From Mycobacterium nebraskense (GTDB taxonomy: Bacteria; Actinomycetota; Actinomycetes; Mycobacteriales; Mycobacteriaceae), in contig NZ_LQPH01000185.1 of assembly GCF_002102255.1 (NCBI RefSeq), forward strand, positions 1-64,000: a stretch of 64,000 nucleotides of DNA, in the 5' to 3' direction. Shown in pieces: positions 51,490 through 58,994 of this stretch. The position numbers and the translations under genes were made by a program. The notes under the pieces were generated by a model. That model did no database searches. It had not been told where the DNA came from and saw nothing but the letters and a program-made list of their open reading frames with translations. Every line of letters starts with the position of its first letter. Within the stretch, counting starts at the first letter, position 1.

Positions 51490-52712
51490 GCGGCCGGGGC
51501 GAAGGTGACCGGAAGCTTGTTGGGGGAGCGGAACGTGAGCCCGACGATCTTGGACTCCTGGCCCGTTCCGTCGTCGGCCACGAAGGCCAGGTCCTTGACG
51601 CGGTCGAACAGGCTGTTCAGCATGACTCGCGTCTCGAGCCGAGCCAGATGCATGCCGAGACACATGTGGATACCCCCGGCGAACGCAATGTGCGCTTGGC
51701 GCGGCCGGCGGATGTCGAAGGTGTTGGGGTCGGTCCAGCGGCTCTCGTCGCGGTTGGCCGATCCCATGCACATGTCGATCTGCGCGCCGGATGGGATTGT
51801 CTTGCCGCCGATTTCGACCTCTTGCGTCGTGGTCCGCATGACCATTGTCAGTGGGGTCTCGAAGCGCAAACCCTCTTCGATCGCCATCGGAATCAGCGAC
51901 CGGTCCTGGTAGACCTGCGCCAGCTGCTCGGGATGGGTCAGCAGCAGGTACAGCAGGTTTCCCGACGAACGGTAGGTGGTTTCCAGCCCGGCAGGTAGCA
52001 GCAGGCGCAGGAACGCGATGATGGCCTCGTCGGTGAGCTTCTCGCCGTCGATCTCGGCGGCCACCAGGTCACCGATGATGTCATCGGTGAGTTTGCGCCG
52101 CCGCTGCTCGACCTGTTCGAGGAAGTAGCCGTGCAACTCCGCCGCCGCGTTGAGCCCCGCGACGATGTCGGTCGGGATGGAGATGAGATCCAGGGACAAC
52201 CGCCGGAAGAAGTCGAGATCCTCAGGCGGCAGACCGAGGAGCACGGAGATGATCCGGGTGGGGAACTCGAACGTCACCGCCTTGACCAGGTCCGCGTGCC
52301 CGTCGTTCTTGATTTCGTCGACCAGTTGATCGCACACCGGTCCGATGACCGACGGCTCCCAGCGTTCCAGCGCGGTGGCGCGGAAGGCCTTCGCCACCAG
52401 GTTGCGGTGATCGTGGTGCTCCTTGCCGCCCATCGCGAGGATGGTGTGGCCCATCACCAATCCGATGGTCTCGTCGTATTTGTGGGAGCTGAAGATGCGG
52501 TCGTCGCGGAACGCCTGGAACAGGGGGTCGTAACCGAACAGCACCCACTCGTCGTTCGGCCGCAGCTCTTCCGGCATCTGGGAGTGGTCCGCCAGCGCGC
52601 CGTGCCACACCGGGTCCGTGCGCCGCATGTATTCGAAGAACGGATAGGGGCTGGTTTCACCGGTGAGGTCCAGTGTGACGGGCTGGTTGGCGGGGTCGGT
52701 GCTGAGCGTCAT
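51486..52712 (-). CDS. cytochrome P450 (paralogue of 33914-35122)
   Basis: A 408-residue P450. LLLPAGLETTYRSSGN is the I-helix, EEGLRF the ExxR motif, and FAGGIHMCLG the haem loop. Through the I-helix it is nearly identical to the P450 at 33914, and both have Glu in AGxETT. AGGAGGA lies 7 bases before the ATG. Paired in an operon with an alcohol dehydrogenase, so hydroxylation followed by oxidation to an aldehyde or ketone is likely. The promoter is shared with the Rieske ferredoxin and carries an operator copy. Confidence 0.92.
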   Translation of the reverse strand: MTLSTDPANQPVTLDLTGETSPYPFFEYMRRTDPVWHGALADHSQMPEELRPNDEWVLFGYDPLFQAFRDDRIFSSHKYDETIGLVMGHTILAMGGKEHHDHRNLVAKAFRATALERWEPSVIGPVCDQLVDEIKNDGHADLVKAVTFEFPTRIISVLLGLPPEDLDFFRRLSLDLISIPTDIVAGLNAAAELHGYFLEQVEQRRRKLTDDIIGDLVAAEIDGEKLTDEAIIAFLRLLLPAGLETTYRSSGNLLYLLLTHPEQLAQVYQDRSLIPMAIEEGLRFETPLTMVMRTTTQEVEIGGKTIPSGAQIDMCMGSANRDESRWTDPNTFDIRRPRQAHIAFAGGIHMCLGMHLARLETRVMLNSLFDRVKDLAFVADDGTGQESKIVGLTFRSPNKLPVTFAPAA

Positions 52713-52808
52713 GCAGCGCTCCTCCTGAACAGCCGGTAAGCGGATTGGTACGCGGGAATATCGCTATCATAGTATAAATAGCAACTAAGCCCAACGGGCT
52801 TGTCGTGG

Positions 52809-52829
52809 TTACCGTAACGGGCACAGTAT
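52809..52829. promoter_or_regulatory. 21-bp operator, P450/Rieske ferredoxin divergent promoter
   Basis: Arms TTACCGTAA and GCACAGTAT around CGG match the perfect site at 13 of 18 positions. The left half is itself a small palindrome (GTTACCGTAAC, 52808-52818). It lies 27 bases before the ferredoxin start. Confidence 0.5.
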
Positions 52830-52855
52830 TGAACTGCGTGGCGTCAGAGGCGGTG

Positions 52856-53221
52856 ATGCAAATGCCCGAGCGGCGATTTGTGTGCTCCCTGGACGATCTG
52901 CCGCCCGGCGGGATGAAGCTGGTCGACGTCGGGAAGTTCGGCGTGGGCGTGTACAACGTGCGGGGCGAGCTCTATGCGATCGTGAACTATTGCTCGCACG
53001 AGGGCGCCCCGCTGTGCCTCGGATTGCTCGGTGGCACCAACGAGTTCGCCCCGGACGAACCCGGCGGACTGCGGCGCGTCCGCGACGGCCAAATCGTCCG
53101 ATGCCCCTGGCACAATTGGGAATTCGACATCACCACCGGGCAAAACCTCGCCGATCCGACGCGGCGTATCCGCACCTACCGGGTCGACGTCGCCGACGGG
53201 GAGGTGTACCTGACCGCATGA
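52856..53221 (+). CDS. Rieske [2Fe-2S] ferredoxin-like protein
   Basis: A 121-residue Rieske protein from ATG 52856, which has GAGG 5 bases before it; a GTG at 52805 lies inside the operator and is unlikely. NYCSHEGAPL and VRCPWHNWEFD give CxH and CxxH cluster ligands, separated by an insertion (LLGGTNEFAPDEPGGLRR) longer than in classical Rieske ferredoxins. It may carry electrons to an oxygenase such as the KshA-like protein. The stop overlaps the next amidohydrolase start (ATGA). Confidence 0.83.
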   Translation: MQMPERRFVCSLDDLPPGGMKLVDVGKFGVGVYNVRGELYAIVNYCSHEGAPLCLGLLGGTNEFAPDEPGGLRRVRDGQIVRCPWHNWEFDITTGQNLADPTRRIRTYRVDVADGEVYLTA

Positions 53222-54258
53222 GCCGGATCATCGATGCCAACGTACAGCCGCATTTCCGATCCAACGCGGAGATTCGGCGCTACCTGCCCGCGGCCCACAA
53301 GTTGCGGTCGATTCCGGACGTCGAGCAGCAGTGGTATCAGGCGCCCGGCGGCGACTACCGGCAAGACCTCTACGGGGAGCACTACCCGGGGTCGGACCCG
53401 GAGACGGTCAGTCGCGACCTGTTCGCACGGGGTGTCGAGTACGCCATCCTCAATCCGCTGACCCGCGGCAACATCGCCGACTACCTGCTCAACAGCAGGA
53501 TCTGCGCGGCGGTCAACGACTGGCTGCTCGACCGCTGGATCGAGCCCGACAACGCCGATCGATTCCGGGGCACCATCCGCGTCAATCCCGAAGACCCCAA
53601 GGGGGCCGTCGCGGAGATCGAGCGGCTGGCCGATCACCCGAAGCTGGTGCAGGTCGGCGTCCCGATGCAGTCACGCGAGCCCTACGGCAAACCGATGTTC
53701 GAGCCGATCTGGGAGGTCGCTGCAGCGCACGGGTTGCCGGTGGCGGTGCATATCAACGGCGGCAACGGCGTCGACTATCCGCCCACCTTCGCCGGGCACG
53801 CGCACACCTATCCGGGATACGCGGCGTTCATGCCGCTGAACTACTTCGTGCACCTGGCCACCCTCATCGTCGAGGGCGTCTTCGGCAGGCACCCCGGCCT
53901 CAAGTTCGTCTTCGCCGACGGCGGTTACGACATCCTCACCCCGTTGATCTGGCGGCTGGACACCTTCTGGGTGTCGATGCGCGATCAGACGCCGTGGGTC
54001 GACCGCTACCCGAGCGAATACCTGCCCGACCATGTGAGGTTCTGCTCGTCGGCGTTCGACGGACCGACGGATACCGGCGACATGCAGCGCTGGATGGACT
54101 TCACCGGCAAGTCCGACCTGCTGATGTATGGGTCGGCGTATCCCCATTGGTCCACGTCGCCGCCGGAGAGCGTTGCCGAGGGCCTCGACGCCGCACAACG
54201 CGACAACGTGCTGTGGCGAAACGCCAGCGAGCTGTACGGGCTGAAGGAGCGTGTCTGA
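53218..54258 (+). CDS. amidohydrolase-2 family TIM-barrel protein
   Basis: A 346-residue protein. The N-terminal signature is DANVQPHF, a variant of the metal-binding DxHxH. VAVHINGGNG holds a barrel His, FADGGYDILTPLIWRLD is characteristic of the mycobacterial subgroup, and MYGSAYPHWS takes the place of the usual SDYPH, so the last metal Asp is Ala. With two altered metal positions, activity may differ from the neighbour at 54258. Coupled to the Rieske gene upstream and to the second amidohydrolase downstream. Confidence 0.82.
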   Translation: MSRIIDANVQPHFRSNAEIRRYLPAAHKLRSIPDVEQQWYQAPGGDYRQDLYGEHYPGSDPETVSRDLFARGVEYAILNPLTRGNIADYLLNSRICAAVNDWLLDRWIEPDNADRFRGTIRVNPEDPKGAVAEIERLADHPKLVQVGVPMQSREPYGKPMFEPIWEVAAAHGLPVAVHINGGNGVDYPPTFAGHAHTYPGYAAFMPLNYFVHLATLIVEGVFGRHPGLKFVFADGGYDILTPLIWRLDTFWVSMRDQTPWVDRYPSEYLPDHVRFCSSAFDGPTDTGDMQRWMDFTGKSDLLMYGSAYPHWSTSPPESVAEGLDAAQRDNVLWRNASELYGLKERV

Positions 54259-55406
54259 TGACCACGATCGAACGGGTCGCGTCGCCGACCGGCCACGACG
54301 ACGAAATAGCAGTCACCATCGTCGACACCGACGTGCACCCGTTGCCCGTCTCGACCGACGTGCTCAAGTCGTACGCGGCGCCCGAATGGGTCGACAAGAT
54401 ATGGCCGACTGGCAACGCGGTCACCCCGGTCCCGCATTTCTACGACACACCGGATTCGTACAAGACCATGTCGCTGCGCTTGGACGCCGCCCCGCCGGGT
54501 GGCGGGTTCGCGGGCAGTGACCCCAAGTTCGCCGCCAAGCAGTTGCTCCTCGATGCCGGCGTCAGCATCGCCACGCTGGAGCCGATGTGTGACGCCCAAC
54601 TGCCACAGGCCGAACATGTTCTCAAGTCCGCCTACAACGACTGGCTTGCCGACGTCTGGCTCCACACGAACAACGCGCACGGCCGCTGGCGCGGATCGAT
54701 CAGCGTCAGCGCGCAGACGCCCGAACAGGCGGCGCGCGAGGTCGAACGGTGGGCGGGACATCCGTACCTGGCTCAAGTGCTGATGACCCCGCAGACTCGT
54801 GGGATCCCCTTCGGCAACCCGCATTTCGACCCGCTCTATGAAGCCGCGGCGCGCAACGGTTTCCCGGTGGCCACGCACCTGATGGGGCAGACGCCGTTCG
54901 AGCTGATCCCGCTGTACCCGGTCGGCAATCCCGCGCACTGGCACGACTTCTTTGCCTCCTGGCCACTGTTGTACGTCTCGCACCTGATGAGCCTGGTCTT
55001 CGACGGCGCTTTCGACCGCCACCCCGACCTGCGGGTGGTGTTCGTCGAAGGCGGATTTACGTGGGCGATGCCGGTGATGTCGCGGATGGATCGGATCTGG
55101 GAAGCCCGCCGGGGCGACCTGCCCCACGTGCGGCGTCGTCCGTCGGAGTATGTCCGCGAACATGTTCGGTTCACCACCCAGCCGCTGGAAGATGCTGACA
55201 CTGTGCGGTTCCGGGAGTACCTGGAGATGATGGACCTGGGCGACAACCTGATGTTCTCGACGGACTACCCGCATTGGAGCTACGACTCGCCGGCCTACGC
55301 GATCAACCGATTCCCCGCCGACCAGCGGGAGCGGATCATGCGCGGCAACGCGACCGCTCTTTACGGGCTACCGGCGACGGTCAAGGCGCTGCCCGGGGAA
55401 CGGTAA
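54258..55406 (+). CDS. amidohydrolase-2 family TIM-barrel protein
   Basis: A 382-residue protein. IVDTDVHPLP is the N-terminal metal motif, FPVATHLMGQTPFE a barrel His, FVEGGFTWAMPVMSRMD the subgroup motif, and FSTDYPHWSYD the last Asp. All metal positions look intact, unlike the preceding gene. A tandem of one intact and one altered paralogue may be a heteromer. The ATG shares one base with the previous stop (TGATG). Superfamily chemistry suggests decarboxylation or hydrolysis of a beta-keto or enol intermediate. Confidence 0.85.
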   Translation: MTTIERVASPTGHDDEIAVTIVDTDVHPLPVSTDVLKSYAAPEWVDKIWPTGNAVTPVPHFYDTPDSYKTMSLRLDAAPPGGGFAGSDPKFAAKQLLLDAGVSIATLEPMCDAQLPQAEHVLKSAYNDWLADVWLHTNNAHGRWRGSISVSAQTPEQAAREVERWAGHPYLAQVLMTPQTRGIPFGNPHFDPLYEAAARNGFPVATHLMGQTPFELIPLYPVGNPAHWHDFFASWPLLYVSHLMSLVFDGAFDRHPDLRVVFVEGGFTWAMPVMSRMDRIWEARRGDLPHVRRRPSEYVREHVRFTTQPLEDADTVRFREYLEMMDLGDNLMFSTDYPHWSYDSPAYAINRFPADQRERIMRGNATALYGLPATVKALPGER

Positions 55407-55544
55407 ATCTGGCCCAAGCTGAGGCGACTGGCCCCTCGTCTTTCACCGCACGGAATCGCAGGTCTACCTTGAAGAGGGTTTTTCGGCGCGCTCCCGCGCC
55501 GGGACCGGACGAGCCCGCATCATGAGCCCGGAAGATGAGAAGGT

Positions 55545-56516
55545 ATGACACAGACGAATCTGACGCGGCCGCAGGGCCTTACCCGGATCGACCCGGTGCT
55601 CCGGGAGGCTGCCACCGCACTGGGCGTCGTCGAATTCCGCGCCGAGACACTGCCCGCCGAACGGGCACACGCCAACCGGCTCGCAGCGGAGCGTGCCGCG
55701 GCAGTCGACACCGCCGACGTGGCCGTCGAAACGCGCGCGATCGCCGGCCCGGGCGGCCACGAGCTGAACCTTCGTTTCTACCGGGGTCCGGACCTTGATC
55801 GAGCCGGGTCAGGTTCGCCCCTGGTCCTCTACGCCCACGGCGGTGGCTTCGTGACGGGAAACCTGGACACCGATCACGCCCAATGCGTGGAGCTGGCCAG
55901 AGAAGGCGGTTGCCTGCTGATATCGGTCGACTACCGGCTCGCACCGGAGCATCCGTGCCCGGCGGCGTTGGACGACGTCGAGGCCGGCTTCTACTACGCC
56001 ATCCGTAATTGCGGCGAGCTGAACGTGGACGTCAACCGCATCGCGGTGATGGGCCGTGACGCGGGCGCGGCGCTGGTCGCGGGCCTGAGTCAGCGCATGT
56101 TCGATGACGAAGGCCCGCAGATCCTGGTGCAGATCCTGCACCAGCCGATGCTCGACTCCGACGCCACCCAGTCCCGGCGTGAATTCCAGCGCACGCCGGG
56201 CCTCAACGGGCCTGCGGTGAGCCGGGCGTGGGGCCATTACCTCGGGCACGCGAGCGCCAGCGGTCAACACGTTCCCGCGCACCGGGCGAACCTCGAGGGC
56301 CTGCCGCCCACGTTCATCAGCTGCGCGGAGATCGATCCCTGCCGCGACGAAGCCATCGACTACGCGAACAGGCTGCTGCACGCCTATGTGCACACCGAAT
56401 TGCACGTCATCGCAGCGGCATTCAACGGGTTCGACTTGTTGGTTCCCGATTGGGTTGTTTCTCAGGAGAACCGAGCCTTGCACGCGCGTTCGTTGCGCCG
56501 TGTGTTCGCCATGTAG
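55545..56516 (+). CDS. HSL-family alpha/beta hydrolase fold protein lacking Ser and His
   Basis: A 323-residue protein of the hormone-sensitive-lipase family. The HGGG oxyanion motif is intact (YAHGGGFVTG, His98), as are VDYRLAPEHP and the acid region IDPCRDEAIDYA. The nucleophile motif GDSAGG reads GRDAGA (Asp172 in place of Ser), and the catalytic His position reads FNGF (Asn294). Both losses are clear in the DNA. It is probably a non-hydrolytic binder or has changed chemistry. GAGAAGG precedes the ATG. Followed by the acyl-CoA dehydrogenase pair with an operator between. Confidence 0.82.
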   Translation: MTQTNLTRPQGLTRIDPVLREAATALGVVEFRAETLPAERAHANRLAAERAAAVDTADVAVETRAIAGPGGHELNLRFYRGPDLDRAGSGSPLVLYAHGGGFVTGNLDTDHAQCVELAREGGCLLISVDYRLAPEHPCPAALDDVEAGFYYAIRNCGELNVDVNRIAVMGRDAGAALVAGLSQRMFDDEGPQILVQILHQPMLDSDATQSRREFQRTPGLNGPAVSRAWGHYLGHASASGQHVPAHRANLEGLPPTFISCAEIDPCRDEAIDYANRLLHAYVHTELHVIAAAFNGFDLLVPDWVVSQENRALHARSLRRVFAM

Positions 56517-56540
56517 CGGTGCGCAGCACTATCGACGGGA

Positions 56541-56561
56541 CTCCGGTAGCTCTTACCGTAG
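56541..56561. promoter_or_regulatory. 21-bp operator before the second acyl-CoA dehydrogenase pair
   Basis: Arms CTCCGGTAG and TTACCGTAG around CTC match the perfect site at 14 of 18 positions. It lies 49 bases before the acyl-CoA dehydrogenase start, suggesting the pair has its own regulated promoter. Confidence 0.6.
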
Positions 56562-56610
56562 TGCTCGTTGCTACGATCGAAAACGTCGGCGAAATCGGAC
56601 GAGAGGCAGC

Positions 56611-57753
56611 ATGACCACACTCGACTCTCCCGAAAAGACGCTGTTCACCTCGACAACCCAAGCTTTTCTGGAAAAGGAAGCGCCGCTGCGCCGCGTGCGG
56701 GAGTTGCACGCCGCGGGGGTGTCGTTTGACCCGGCCTGGTGGCGGCGCGCGGCGGAGCTCGGCTGGACCGGCCTGCTGGTGCCGGAGGAATTGGGTGGCG
56801 GCAGCGTCTCCGGCAGCGGCCTGGCGGATCTGGCCATGGTCGCCGAACAGCTCGGGAAGACCGTGGCGCCCGGGCCCTTGTATCCGGTCAGCGTCGTGCT
56901 GGGCGCGCTCGTCGAGTGCGCGGACCGGCAATCGCACACTGCCACCATCGAGGCGCTGATGTCCGGTGAAACCGTGGCGTCGTGGGCGGTTTCGGAGCCG
57001 GGCCAGGGCTGGGCGCCGCTGAATCCGTCGGTGACGGCCACCCCGACCGATTCGGGCTACCGCATCGACGGCACGAAGGACCGGGTCGAGGCCGGCGCGC
57101 AGAGCGCGGTGTTGCTGGTCGTGGCGCGCTGCGGTGACGAGCTCCGCCAGTTTCTGGTTCCCACGGATGCGCCGGGCGTCACGATCGTGCCCCAGCAGTC
57201 GGTCGACCTGGTCAAGCAATATGCCCGGGTGCATTTCGACGGTGTGATGGTGGACCGATCGGCGGCCGTCGGCACCGCCGCCGAGACCGCCGCGCTGGTC
57301 GATCGTCAGAGCCAAATCGCCCAGGTCCTGCAGTGCGCCGAGGTGGTCGGCATTTCGCAGACGGTGTTCGACCTGACCGTCCAGTGGGCGCTGGACCGGC
57401 ACACGTTCGGGCGCCCGCTGGCGTCCTACCAGGCCCTCAAACACAAGTTCGCCGACATGAAGCTGTGGCTGGAAGCCTGCCGCGCCACCACCGCCGCGGC
57501 GGTCGCCGACGTTGCCGCCAACTCACCCGGGGCGGGCCTGTCGGCTAGCATCGCCAAGTCCTACGTGGGCGAGATGGCCGGCCAGATCGTCCAGGCCTGT
57601 GTGCAGATGCACGGGGGCATCGGCGTCACCTGGGAGCACGACCTGCACCTCTACCTGCGCCGGATTACGTTGTATCGCTCCATGTTCGGTACACCGGAGG
57701 AACACAACCTGCGCGTGTATGAATACGAGAAGGCAGGTCGTTCGAACAGATGA
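56611..57753 (+). CDS. acyl-CoA dehydrogenase, heteromer-type subunit
   Basis: A 380-residue FadE-like protein. VSEPGQGWAPLNPS replaces the usual TEPxxGSD FAD loop. ALDRHTFGRPLASYQALKHK and CVQMHGGIGVTWEHDLHLYL are standard C-terminal features. The end (FGTPEEHNLRVYE) lacks EGTxEI. These are the marks of the small or non-catalytic partner in heteromeric acyl-CoA dehydrogenases. GAGAGG lies before the ATG. The stop overlaps the next subunit's start (ATGA). Confidence 0.86.
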   Translation: MTTLDSPEKTLFTSTTQAFLEKEAPLRRVRELHAAGVSFDPAWWRRAAELGWTGLLVPEELGGGSVSGSGLADLAMVAEQLGKTVAPGPLYPVSVVLGALVECADRQSHTATIEALMSGETVASWAVSEPGQGWAPLNPSVTATPTDSGYRIDGTKDRVEAGAQSAVLLVVARCGDELRQFLVPTDAPGVTIVPQQSVDLVKQYARVHFDGVMVDRSAAVGTAAETAALVDRQSQIAQVLQCAEVVGISQTVFDLTVQWALDRHTFGRPLASYQALKHKFADMKLWLEACRATTAAAVADVAANSPGAGLSASIAKSYVGEMAGQIVQACVQMHGGIGVTWEHDLHLYLRRITLYRSMFGTPEEHNLRVYEYEKAGRSNR

Positions 57754-58994
57754 CGCCGACCGAATCCGTCGCCGAGTTCGCGGCGCGGGCCAAGGCATGG
57801 CTGGCGGACAACATGCCACCCATCGATCCTGAGTCCCCGCCGCCCGCCCCGCGCGACGACGAACGATCCTGGCTACGCGCCCGGGAACTGCAAAAGCGGT
57901 TGTACGAAGGCGGATTCGCCGGGATCTGCTTTCCGCGCGAGTACGGCGGCTTAGGCCTGGACTACGAGTATCAGAAGGCGTTCGACGCGGAATCCCTCAC
58001 CTACGAGATGCCGCTGATCCTCAACACCCCCACGTTCACCATCTGCTGCGCCACGCTGCTCGACACCGGCAGCGAAGAGCAAAAGAAGCAACACATCGCC
58101 GCAGCGCTGCGCGGCGACGAGGTGCTGGTGCAGTTGTTGTCCGAGCCAAGCGGCGGGTCCGACCTGGCCGGCGTCATCACCCGGGCCGAACGCCACGGCG
58201 ACCGCTGGGTACTCAACGGGGCCAAGACGTGGAGCACCAGCGCGTTCGCCGCCGATTACGGATTGTGTCTGGCCCGCACCGATTGGGATGTGCCCAAACA
58301 CGAGGGCTTGACCATGTTCCTGGTGCCCATCGCGCATCCGGGAATTACGTTGCGGCGCATCACCATGCTGAGCGGTTCCACCGAGTTCTGCGAGGAGTTT
58401 CTCGACGGGGTGGATGTCGGCGACGACGCCGTCGTCGGGGAGGTCAACGACGGCTGGGCGGTGGCGTCGCGGCAGCTGTACCACGAGCGCCGGGCGGTGG
58501 GGCAGGGGTCCGAGTTCGCCAGCGGCAGCGGCAGCGAGGGTGGCAACGCGAGTCCCGTTGACTATGTGGCCCTTATCGAAAAGACGGGACAGGCCGGTAA
58601 CGAACGCGTGCAGCAGATGGCCGGCCGCGTACTGGTACAGCGCGCGGTGGCCGAGCAGCTGATCGGTCACGTGTACCGCAGCGTCCGAGACGGCGCGCTG
58701 CCGCCGGCCGCCGGCACGCTCATCAGGCTGTTCCACGCCGAGACTGTGACCCTGGATGTCGACACCGCCATGGCGATCGCGGGAAGCGCCGGCGTCGTCG
58801 GGGAACCGGGCGACGGCCTGGAAGCCGGGCTGCGCTACCTGGCCCGCCAGACCGTCGCGATGGGCGGCGGCACCACGGAGATGGCGCGCAACGTCATCGG
58901 CGAGCGTGTGCTGGACTTCCCGCGGGAATACGCCGCCGACCGCGGGGTGCCGTTCAAGCAGGTGCGGCACGGCCAGCGGTCTGACCGTCCCTAG
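57750..58994 (+). CDS. acyl-CoA dehydrogenase, heteromer-type partner
   Basis: A 414-residue FadE. LLSEPSGGSDLAGVITRAER is the FAD/substrate loop, and AMGGGTTEMARNVIGERVLD the C-terminal motif with GGTTEM in place of EGTSEI. A Gly/Ser-rich insert (SEFASGSGSEGGNAS) precedes the helical domain. With the preceding gene it forms the second FadE pair in the window. The stop overlaps that of the convergent stress phosphatase by 4 bases. Confidence 0.88.
   Translation: MTPTESVAEFAARAKAWLADNMPPIDPESPPPAPRDDERSWLRARELQKRLYEGGFAGICFPREYGGLGLDYEYQKAFDAESLTYEMPLILNTPTFTICCATLLDTGSEEQKKQHIAAALRGDEVLVQLLSEPSGGSDLAGVITRAERHGDRWVLNGAKTWSTSAFAADYGLCLARTDWDVPKHEGLTMFLVPIAHPGITLRRITMLSGSTEFCEEFLDGVDVGDDAVVGEVNDGWAVASRQLYHERRAVGQGSEFASGSGSEGGNASPVDYVALIEKTGQAGNERVQQMAGRVLVQRAVAEQLIGHVYRSVRDGALPPAAGTLIRLFHAETVTLDVDTAMAIAGSAGVVGEPGDGLEAGLRYLARQTVAMGGGTTEMARNVIGERVLDFPREYAADRGVPFKQVRHGQRSDRP

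Noticed and set aside
52763..52782. GCTAT/ATAGC inverted repeat near the P450 start
   Set aside because: Only 5-bp arms in an AT-rich promoter; it may be the -10 region and does not match other sites.
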